From contig CAYOAL010000003.1 in the NCBI GenBank assembly GCA_964401935.1, positions 95,449 through 159,448 on the forward strand: DNA of 64,000 nt, read 5' to 3'. Positions 43,419 to 53,900 of this stretch are shown in pieces. How positions within the stretch are numbered: position 1 is the stretch's first letter; each line of letters begins with the position of its first letter. A program made the translations under genes and the position numbers. The notes under the pieces are model-generated. The model worked only from the letters and a program-made list of their open reading frames with translations, had not been told where the DNA came from and searched no databases. The DNA is from JAPYTK01 sp964401935 (GTDB lineage: Bacteria; Myxococcota_A; Polyangia; Polyangiales; Polyangiaceae).

Positions 43419-44468
43419 TCAGAAGCGAACGGTGACGGAGGCCCCGCCGCCCTGATCATCAATCATGGGTGCCACAGTGTAATCCACTCCGAACTTCGGG
43501 CCGTTTTTCTTGCCGTTGGCGCTGTCGCCCGAGGGCGCCGTGAGCGCCAGAATCACCGTGGTCGCGGCGGCCGCGATGGTCACGCCGATGAAGACGTCGG
43601 CCACCGCGCTGAAGGTCTGGATCTCGGAGACAGCGTCTTCCTGCTCGGACACCGACGCCTTGCCGAGGACTTCGTCCTCGTACTCGCTCTTCTTCGCCGA
43701 GGACACGCCCATCATGACGGCCATCACGATCGCGGACGCCACGGTGACCCCTCCGGTCACCCACACGTACACCGGGATGTTGAGGCCGCCCCCGCTGTCG
43801 CCAGGGGTGATGGGCTGCGGGTCGGGCTGGGGCTGCCCCTTGGCGGCCGCCGCGAAGTCGAACGCGTGGCTGAGCTGGTCGCCGGGCTTGATCTCCACGT
43901 CCCACGTCACCGAGAGCCCCTCGGCGCTCGCCACGAAGCTGTGCCGCCCAGGGTGGATGCCGAGCTTCTTCGGCGCCATCCCGAGCGCATAGGTGTTCTG
44001 CACGTTGGCGCCGCGGTTCGGGGTGCGCGTGTCTACCAGGGAGACGCTCTCCCGATCCGCCGAGAAGGTGATCCACGCCACGGTCGCCTTGAGCCGCGCG
44101 ACGTCCGACTCGATCTGCCGGCGGTCGTCCTCGGCGAGGTCGGTCTTCTTGGCGAGCACCTCTTCGTAGTGGACGATGGCGTCCCCATCGAGCTCGAGGT
44201 TCATCTCGCAGAGCGCGAGGTTCTGCAGCGCGTTGATCGAGCAGGTGAGCTCGTACGCCTTCTTGAACTGCGGGTACGCGTCCTCGTAGCTCTTTTGCTC
44301 GGGGTCGCGGATGAACGCTACGCCAGCGCCCATCGCCTCGAGCGCCTGGCTCCGCTCGGCATCCGATGGACTGGCGTTGCACGCCGGCTGGGCGAGCGCC
44401 GATCCACTCGCGAACCAAGAGACCAGGCCGAACGTAAGGGCCGCGACAATCCTCAGGATGTCTCGCAT
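43419..44468 (-). CDS. Secreted TPR-like protein with membrane anchors
   Basis: 349 residues from the ATG at 44468. Signal peptide ending ...ASGSALAQ, then Cys-containing TPR-like helices (YEDAYPQFKKAYELTCSINA, QNLALCEMNLELDGDAIVHY). A beta region (WITFSADRESVSL, GRHSFVASAEGLSVTWDVEI) and two hydrophobic helices near the C-terminus follow (VTGGVTVASAIVMAVMMGV and VFIGVTIAAAATTVILAL). The pattern fits the myxobacterial family that puts a PEGA-like domain behind TPRs. Upstream partner of the kinase. Confidence 0.75.
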   Translation of the reverse strand: MRDILRIVAALTFGLVSWFASGSALAQPACNASPSDAERSQALEAMGAGVAFIRDPEQKSYEDAYPQFKKAYELTCSINALQNLALCEMNLELDGDAIVHYEEVLAKKTDLAEDDRRQIESDVARLKATVAWITFSADRESVSLVDTRTPNRGANVQNTYALGMAPKKLGIHPGRHSFVASAEGLSVTWDVEIKPGDQLSHAFDFAAAAKGQPQPDPQPITPGDSGGGLNIPVYVWVTGGVTVASAIVMAVMMGVSSAKKSEYEDEVLGKASVSEQEDAVSEIQTFSAVADVFIGVTIAAAATTVILALTAPSGDSANGKKNGPKFGVDYTVAPMIDDQGGGASVTVRF

Positions 44469-44924
44469 CGCCGAGAAGGTTAGCCCGATCGAGGGCCCCC
44501 TTGGAAGCAATTGCGATGGGTTCCGCATCGAACTGTGGGCACGCGCGCGGACGAGGTCCTCTCCGGCGCCGAATCGACGAGGTCGATCGGTCTCGAGCCG
44601 CTCGCGAACCAATCGTCCAGCGCGCTCACGCACGGGACGCCACGGTCGAGGAGAACCCCAGGCAAGCGGTTGACGTGGCTCCGGGCAGAGCGCGCGCTGG
44701 CCGATTCTTGGCGTTGCCGTCGACGTGTGTGTGCATGTGGGCGACGCGGACTCGTCGCGTTCGTGGCGGGTCGTCTGGACGACCGGCGCACGCTGCCTTC
44801 GATGGTGGATGGACCTCCCTTGAATTCGCGTTCGAGGGCTGCTTAAGGTGAGCGCCTATCCGCACGAGTTGCCGCGATTTTTGGGGGGTGCTCGTGCGTT
44901 TTTTGGAGCTCGGCAAGACGACAG
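44469..44924. other. Divergent intergenic region upstream of the giant TPR gene
   Basis: 456 bp between the TPR-type secreted protein and the giant gene. Open frames on both strands cross it but none has credible composition. A weak element (TTGAAT at 44820, TTAAGG 17 bp later) precedes the giant gene. A T-rich stretch and GGAG just before 44925 offer a plausible ribosome-binding site. Nothing else was recognised. Confidence 0.45.
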
Positions 44925-47900
44925 ATGAGCGCTGAAAACATTCGGAACGCCCTCGCACAACTCCAGGAAGATCCCGACGACTCGGCCGCCTGGAACACGG
45001 TCGAAGAAGGCGTCGTGAACGACAGCTCACCCACCGTGGTGCGCGAGCTCGAGATGGCTCGCGTGCGCCACGAGCGGGTTCGCAACTGGGCCACGGTGGC
45101 GCGTCTGCTCGAGCTCGAGCTCTTGGTCGACGACGAACCGGCGATCACGGGCGCCAAGCGTTACGAGCTCGCTCGCATCTACCACCAGGAGCTGCTGCTC
45201 GACGATGACGCGCTCCGCGCTTACCACAGCGCCGCGGAGCTCAAGCCCGACGACGAAAAGATCAGGAACGCCATCGGCGACATCGAGTTCGGCCGAGCCA
45301 ACCTCGAGACCACCGTCGAGCAGGCGTTGGTGGAGGCCCTCGACAGCGACGAGAACGCGGTGCGTGTGCCGATGCTGCTCCGCGCCGCCGAGTCGACTTT
45401 TCGATGGAGCAACCGCGACGAGAACGCGCTCGCCAACGTGACGGACTATCTGGGCCAGGCGCTCGAGCTCGAGCCCGAGAGCGCTCGAGGCCTCACGTTG
45501 GCGACCGTGGTGTTCGCGTACACCGGAGACTGGGAGCGCCTCGCGGACGTCCTCGACGCCAAGGCGACGGTGGCTCCCAACAAGGAAGAGAAGACCGCCG
45601 CTGCGTTCCAGCTCGCCCTCGTGACCCGGAACAAGCTCGCCGACGAGGCGCGAGCGGTGGCCGCGCATCAACTCTTGCTCGATCTCGACCCGGGCAACGT
45701 GATGGCGTTGCAGTATCTGGTCGACCACTACTCCAAGAACGAGGCGTGGGACCACCTCGCAGCCCTCTACGAGGATCAGCTCGCCTCCGGTGGGGTGAAG
45801 CAGGCCGACGAGATCGGCATCTGGATTCAGCTCGCGATGCTCAACTGGAAGCGTCGCGGCAAGCCCGACAAGGCAGAGCCGTTCTTCGACAAGATCCGCC
45901 GGGTCGAGCCGACGCACGCGAGCATGCTCGCCTTCTTTCGCGAGTACCTGAAGGACACAGGCGACAGCGGGCGCCTCATGAGCATCCTCACCGACGCGCA
46001 GCGCGCCCTGAGCGACGATGACGCGAAGGCGGCGCTCGCCGAGGAGATCGCCGAGCTCGCAGAGGGCCAGGACAACGCACGCCGTGCCATCGAGCAGTAC
46101 AAGACCATTCTGCGCAGCGACCCCGACAACGAGGAGGCCCGCGTCAAGCTGAAGGGCCTGTACCTCGACACGGAGTCGTACAACGCCCTGATCGAGCTCC
46201 ACCGACAGGATCTACAGCGCGTCGACAAGGATGATCACGAACAACGCATCGCGATCCTGCGCGAGATCGCGACGATCTATCGCGAGAGGATGGAGGGGAG
46301 CGACACGGCGCTGCTCACCGTGTACACCCAAATCCTCCAGCACGACGACGGCGACATCGAGGCGGTGCGCGGGCTGGTCACCGTGTACGAGAACCTCGGG
46401 CGTTGGCGTGACCTCCTGAACACCCAGCAGCGGCTGGCCGAGCTCACCGAGAACGAGGTGGAGAAGGAGTCGCTGCTTCGTGCGGTGGCGCGACGGTGGC
46501 TCGATCAGTTCTCCAACGTGCAGAACGCCATCGGGGCGTTCGAGGCGCTGCTGGTGGCCACCGGGGGGCGCGACCCGGAGGCCCGCGACAAGCTCGGCGA
46601 CCTCTACAAGAAGCGCCGCGCGTGGGACAAGCTGTACGAGCTGTACGAGGGACAGCTCGAGGCGCTCGATGGCGCCGAACGCACCGAGCTCATGCTCGAG
46701 ATGGCGCGGCTCGCCGCCGAGCGTCTGAATCGCGGAGACGACGCGATCCGTCTGCTCAAGGAGGTGCTCGTCTTCGATCCCGCGGCCGAGGGCGTGCTCG
46801 ATCAGCTCGAGCGCCAGGCCGAGCGGCAGAAAGACTACGCGACGGTCGCCTACGTCCTCGAGCGTCGCATCGAGGAGGCCGACGACGAGAAGAATCGCCT
46901 GGCTCTCCTCCAGAAGCTTGGGGTGCTCTACAGCGACAAGCTCGAGAACGCCGAGGAGTCGACCAAGGCGTGGCGCGCCGTGCTCGAGATTTCGCCCGGG
47001 CACAAGCGCGCCCTGCGTGTTCTTCGAGCGCACTACGTCGACGCCGCCGACTGGGACGGTCTGCACGCGCTGTACGAGTCTCAGGACGACTGGGAAGGAC
47101 TCGCCGACTTCTTGTCGACGACGGCCGACCGCAGCAAGGACGACGCTCAGAAGGTGGAGCTCTCGTTCCGGGCTGCGCGCGTCTACGAGGAGCGGCTTCA
47201 AGCTCCCGAGCGCGCGGCCCGAAGCTACGAGCGCGTGTTGACCATCGACGCCAAGAACGTCGAGGCGGCCAAGGCGCTCTTGCCGATCTACACGAGCGAC
47301 GAGAAGTGGTCTCGCCTCCCTGGCCTCTACGAGGTGTTGCTCGAGGCGTCGGACGACGTGGACGAGAAGATCGCCATCCTGCAGAAAGTCGCCGAGATCA
47401 CCGGCGGGCCGCTGGCGAACAAGTCGGCGGCCCTCGGCTACGCTCGCCAAGCCTACGAGCTGCGCCCCAACGACGAAGGCCTCGCGCGGCTTCAAGAGTG
47501 GTCGCAGCACGCCGGCGACTGGACCGCCTTCATCGAGGTGGTGAACACGCGGCTCGAGAGCGACGAGCTCCCCGATGGGCGGGCCCGCGAGCTCCGGTTG
47601 ATGCTCGCCGAGGTGTACGCCGGAGAAGGCGAGCGGATGGACGACGCGGTGGCGATCTACCGCGCGCTGCTCGAGGAGGATCCGTCCGACGAGCGCACGT
47701 CGTCTGCGTTCGAGGCGCTCCTTCGCGCTGCGGATCGGCGCGACGACCTGCGTTGGCTCTTCGAGCTGAAGGTGGGCCAGGCCGGAGGCAACGAGCAGTG
47801 TGAGGTGCTCGAGGAGTGGGCCACCGTGGAGGAAGAGGTGTTCGCCGAGCCCGAGCGCGCCGTAGCGCTGCTTCGTCGTGTGGTCGACACCGACGCCACG

Positions 47901-50900
47901 CGCACCACCGCGCTTGGGTCCCTCACGCGCCTCTTGTTGTCGGCCGAAGACTACCGCGGTGCGCGCACGGTGATGACCGCCTACCGCGACGCCACGAGCG
48001 GTGAAGAGCGCGTCGAGATCGAGACCCGCCTCGCCGAGCTCTCCTTCGAGCACCTCGAAGATCCGGTGGCGGCCTACGAAGCATGTGTTCGTGCGCTCGA
48101 GCTCGAGCCAGCCCACCCGCCGGTGGTGGCGTTGCTCGAGCGTCTGATGGATGTGGCACAAACGCGTGCCCAGGCCGCTGCGGCGCTGGAGCGCATCTAT
48201 GCGGAGAGCGGAGCCGCCGAGAAGCAGGTGACGGCCCTGCGCGCCCTCTTGGAGAGCGTGGACACTTCCGAGCGGCGCCTGGAGCTTTGTCTGCGTCTGA
48301 CCGACGTGCACGAGCACGACCTCGGCGACGCCGGTGGCGCGTTCGACGTGGTGCTCAACACCCTCCTCGAGGCTCCCGACGACATCACGCTCTGGGATCG
48401 CTCTCGTGATCTCGCGGTGACCGCAGGTCGCCCGACGGACCTGGCCGAGGCCTACCGCAAGCACCTGGCGACGGAGGCCGAACCTGCCGACGCCGAGGTG
48501 AGCGACGAGCCGCCCGCAGACGAGGCTGCGGTGACCGAGCCGGTCCCGGTGGCCACACGCAGGCTGGGGCGAGAGCTTCAGCTCGAGCTGTGTGAGCGCG
48601 CGGCCGTGCTTCACGAGGAGCAGCTCGGCGACATCGAGGGCGCCGTGCCGTACCTCGAGCGCATGCTGGCCATCGAGCCCCGTAACGAGCGCGCCTTCGG
48701 GCGTCTGAAGGCGATCCTCAACACCGTGGAGCGGTGGGGCGATCTCGAGGCGCTCTACCTCCGAACCATCGAGGTCACCGACGAGGACGGGCCAAAGATC
48801 GAGCTGTTGCACCAGGCGGCGCTCGTTGCCGAAGACATGATCGGCAACGACGACAAGGCGATCGGCTACTACGAGCGCATCCTCGCCCTCGATCCGCTCC
48901 ACGTGCAAGCGTCGGAAGCGTTGGAGCGTCTCTACGGTCGCGAGGAGCGCTTCTCCGATCTCGCGCGGCTCCTCGAGCAGCGGCTCGAGACGGCCATCGA
49001 CGACGAGACGGTGGCGATCCGGAAGCAGCTGGTCGACCTCTATCTTCATCAGCTGGAGCAGCCCGAGCGGGTGATGAGCCACCTCGAGGCGGTGCTCACC
49101 GGTCGCGAGCACGACCTCGACGCGCGTGCCCTCGCCGAGGAGTGCCTTGGCGTGTCCTCACTGCGGCAGGACGCGGCGGCGCTCCTCGATCGAGTGTACG
49201 AAACGGTCGACGATGCGCGCGACCTCGCACGCGTGCTCGACGTGCGGCTCGAAGGTGCGAGCGATGACGAGCAGAAGCGCACGCTCCTGCACCGCATCGC
49301 CACGCTGCGCGACGAGCGGCTCAAGGACGACGCGGCCGCCTTCGAGGCCTATCGCTCGCTGGTGCCGCTCGAGCCCGACGACGCCGCGATTCGGTCGCGG
49401 ATGCTCGAGGTGGGCCGCCGCCTCGGCGAGAACGAGAAGATGGCCACGGCCCTCTTGGTCGCCGCCGACAAGACAAGCGTCCCGTCCGTCTCGGGCCAGG
49501 TGTTGATGGAGGCGGCCGAGATTTTCCAAGAACGCCTCGCCAACGTTCGTGAGGCGGAGAAGGTGTACCGCCGCGTGATCACCATCGATCCGGACGACCC
49601 TGACCTCGTGATCCCGGGTGCCAAGGCGCTGGCCGAGATCTACCAAGGAGAGGGAGAGCACCAGAAGCTCGCCGAGGTCCTCGGTATTCAGGTGCGGCTG
49701 GTGGCCGATCCGCAAGAGAGCCGCGACCTCTACGCGCGCATCGCCGACCTCTACGAAGATCTGCTCGAGGACGACGCGAAGGCCATCGAAGCGTGGAAAG
49801 CGCGTTTGATCGACGACTCTGCCGACATCACGGCGCTGCGTGCGCTCGAGCGCCTCTACGAGCGCAGCGAGCTATGGCGAGAGCTGGTTGAGGTGCTTCA
49901 CCATCTCGAGCAGGCGGCGGTGGAGGGAGACGAGCGCAAGCGCTGCATGGTGAAAGGCGCGGAGGTGCTCGCCACGGAGCTGAACGAGACCGCCGAGGCC
50001 ATCAACGCGTGGCGCGCGGTCCTCGACGACTTCGGTCCCGAAGTGGAGACGCTGTCGGCCCTCGCCAAGCTCTACAACCGCGCCGAGCGCTGGGAAGACC
50101 TCGCGGAGGTGTACGACGTGTGGCTCAGCCTCACCGAGGACATGACCGAGCGCGTCACGTTGTTCGCTGGGCTTGGTGACGTTCGCCGCAAGCACCTCGA
50201 CGACCCCCCCGGCGCCCTCGGCGCATACCGCGAGGTGCTCACCCTCGAGCCGAGCCACGCGGGGGCGCGCGACGCCCTGGCCTCCATGCTCGAGCACGGC
50301 GACCCGGACATCAAGCGTGAGGCGGCGGAGATCATCGGGCCTCTGTACGAGGCGGATGGCGACGCCGAGAGCTTGCTCACGGTGCTCAACATCGAGATCG
50401 AGTCGACGTTCGATCCAACCCACAAGCTCGAGACCCTCGAACGCGCGCTTCGCACCGCCGAGGACACGCTCGACAACGCTTCGCTCGCGTTCGACTACGC
50501 GCATCGCGGTGTGCGTGACGCCATCGGCCAACCCGGCCTGGCGTCATGGATCAGCACGGCCGAGCGCCTGGCGTCGGTGACCGAGCGTCACAAGGATCTG
50601 CTCGAGCTCTTCGAAGGGGTCGTCGCCGAGATCCTCGACGCCGAGATCCAACAGTCGACGCGGTTGCGCGCAGGCGAGCTGGCGCGGGAGATCCTTGGAG
50701 ACACCGCGCGCGCTATCCAGCACTACCGCGCCGCGCTCGAGGCGGTGGCCGACGATCAGCGGGCGATGAACGCGCTCATCGCGCTCTACGAGCAGACGGG
50801 AGACAACCGCGAGCTGCTCGAAATCCTCAAGCTGCGCGCCGACGCGGCCGCCGAGGACGATGAGCGGATCGAGATTTGGTTCCGCGTCGCGGCGCTCCAG

Positions 50901-53900
50901 GCGGGGCCACTCCGTGAGTCGGAGGCGGCCATCGAGACCTACGAGGAGATCATCAACCTCTCGCTTCAAGCGCGGGCGGTGTCGGCCCTCGAGGACCTCT
51001 ATCGCAAAGCCGAGCGGTACGACGACCTCGTGGCGCTCTACGAGCGGCAGCTCGACGTGTCGGAGGGCGAAGCGCTCGCCGACATTCGCGTGAAGATCGC
51101 GACGGTGTCGCACCGAAACCTCGGCGATACGGCGCGCGCGCTCGAGGAGCTGGGGGAGGCGTTGGGGGCCGATGACGACCACGCCGGAGCGGTGTCCACG
51201 CTCGAAGGGCTCCTCGTCGAGGTGGAAGAGCCGGACCAGAAGTCTCAGGTGGCTGAGATGCTCGAGCCGGTCTATCTCGCGTCCCACGACTGGGACAAGC
51301 TGAAGGGAGCGCTCGCGGCGCGTCTCGAGGCCTCGCACGACCCGGTGGAACGGGGCGAGCTGTTGATGCGTCTCGCCACCCTCTACGAGGAGCAGCTCGA
51401 AGACTACTCGTCGGCGTTGGACACGGTCGCGATGCGGTTGCGTGAGGAGCCCACCGACGAAGACATCTGGGCCGAGGTGGAGCGTCTCGGTCGAGTGATC
51501 GGGGAGGGGAACGAGCTGCGCGTCGCCGAGATCTTTGCGTCGGCGCTGGCCACGGTGGAGACGGACGACAACAAGACGGCGGCGCTCGCGTCGCGTACCG
51601 GCGAGCTCTTCGACCAAGCGGGTAAGCTCGAGGAGTCGCTCAAGTGGTACACGCGTTCGTACGAGTACCGCCCCGACTCGACGGAGGCCTTCAACGCGAT
51701 CGACAGCCTCCTCGTCCGACTCGAGCGGAAGGAAGATCGCATCTTTCACTTCCGCCAGGCGCTCGACAACACCTTCGACGACGAGACGCGCGTCAAGTAC
51801 CTGCACGTTGTCGCGAAGCTCCAACGCGAGCTCGACCAGGACGAGGACGCGATCGGAACGCTGCGTGAGGTCCTCGAGACCGACGAGTCCAACGAGGAGG
51901 CATTCGACGCGCTCACGGAGCTGTTCAAGAAGAACGAACGGACGGCGGACCTCGCCGATCTCTACGAGCGACGCGCTGAGCTCGCCGGCGAGCCACAGCG
52001 GGCTGCACCCTTCCGGTTGGCGTTGGCGCGCCTGCTCAAGGCCGAGGACGAGACGCGCGACCGCGCGCTCGACCAGCTCGACATCATCGTGATGGAGCTT
52101 CCGGGGCACGACGAGGCGATCGGCGAGCTCGAGGAGATGCTCGACGACCACGAGCGCAAGCAGCGTGTCATCGATTTGCTGCGGCCGCTCTACGAGCAAG
52201 CGTCGAACTGGGAGGGCTTGGTGCGCCTCGACGAGGAGCGCATGTCCCTCGCCGACGTCGCGGACGAGAAGGTCGACATCCTCATGAACACCGCCCAGCT
52301 CTGGGAAGACCAGGGCGCGGATCTGCGGCGCGCGTTCGATGTGGTTCGCGATGCTTTCGAGCTCGTCCCCGACAACGAGGAGACGCGGGCGCACCTCGCG
52401 CGGCTCGCGGAGCAACTCGGAGCATGGGACGACCTCGCCGACAGCTACACCCGCTCCGTGACGAAGATCGAAGACGAGTTCGCCCGTCGTCACCTCTTGA
52501 GCGCATTGGCCACCGTTTGCGACCGAGAGCTCGACGACCCGCGGCGCGCCCTCGAGGCGTTGGCTCAGATCTCGGACGCCGATCCCAGCGACGCCGAACC
52601 GCTAGGGCGCATGGACACGTTGGCGACGTTGCTCGCCGACTGGCCGCTGCTCGTGACGGTGCTGCAGCGCAAGGCCGAGAACGCCGACATCCCCAGCGAC
52701 CGCTCCGCGGTGCTCCAACGCCTCGGCGATCTCAAGCGCGACATGCTCGATGACGCACGCGGTGCCATCGACGTCTATGAGAAGGCGATCGAGATCACGC
52801 CCGACTCCACGGGCACCCTCGACCGCCTGATCGAGCTCTATGACAGCCCCGAAGCGCCGAAGCGTGGCGCCGGGGCCTACCGCGCGGGCGCGGCGGTGGA
52901 CGACGCCGACGAAGACCTGCCCGGCCTCGATCCAGAGCAGCGAGCGCGCCGCCTGACCGAGCTCATCGAGCAACGCATCGACTACGCCGACAGCGGCTCG
53001 GACGAGCGCCACGGCCTGATCCTCCACGCCGCGGAGGTGTACGAGAAGCGCCTCGGGAATCCGGACGATGCCATCCGCATGCTCCAGACCGCGCTCGACG
53101 AGCGCCCCACCGACGAGCAGGTGCTCGAGGCGCTCGAGCGGCTCTACAGCGCTCAGGAGCTGCACGACGAGCTTCTGGACAACCTCAAGACGCAGGCGAG
53201 CGTCACCACGGACGCGCAGCGACGTATCGCTCTGAGGAACAAGATCGGCGACATCTACATCGAGAAGCTGGAGAACGCCTTCGACGCGCTCGAGCAGTAT
53301 CGCCTCGTGCTCGATGAGGACGAGGCGAACACCCACGCCATGGAAGCGACGATGAAGATCGCGTCGACCTTCGAGGAGCTACGGCTCGAAGTGAGCGCGC
53401 TCCTCGAGCCGGTGCTCACCGCTGCCGGGCGGCACGATGAGCTGGTGACGATGATGGAGTATCGGTTCAGCGCCCAGACCGATCCTCTCGAGCGGGCGCG
53501 GACGCTGGCCGGCGTCGCGCTCATCCAGGAGGAGCAGCTCGACGATCCCGAGGCGGCGCGCGACACGTTGTTGCGGGCGCTCGGCGAGGTGGCCGACGAC
53601 ACTCAGCTCCACGACGACATCCATCGCCTCTGTGAGCTCACCGAGAACTGGGCGAAGTACGCCGACATCCTCGAGAGCCGCGCCGCCGAGCTCTTCGATG
53701 CCGCGGTGCAGGCCGACCTTCTGACGCGGCTCGGTCGCATCGCCGAAGAGCGCCTCGAGCAGCCCGAGCGCGCGATCTCCGCCTACAAGCGGGCCTCGGA
53801 GCAGGCCGAGAATCCGGCGACGTTGCTCGAGGCGCTCGACCGCCTGTACGTGTCGACCGAGAACTGGCCCGAGCTCGCCAAGGTGCTCGAGCGTAGGGCG

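Noticed and set aside
42011..43435. 474-codon plus-strand frame over the Ser/Thr kinase
   Set aside because: A shadow of the minus-strand kinase, whose HRDLKPSN and DFG motifs are intact.
44480..44851. Small genes in the divergent gap before the giant TPR gene
   Set aside because: Frames on both strands overlap each other, lack family motifs and have Arg/Ser-rich shadow composition.
46212..49112. Long open frame (966 codons) antisense to the giant TPR gene
   Set aside because: GC-rich codon bias leaves long antisense frames. The protein is a low-complexity mix without domains, and the plus-strand TPR frame has coherent repeats through the same bases.
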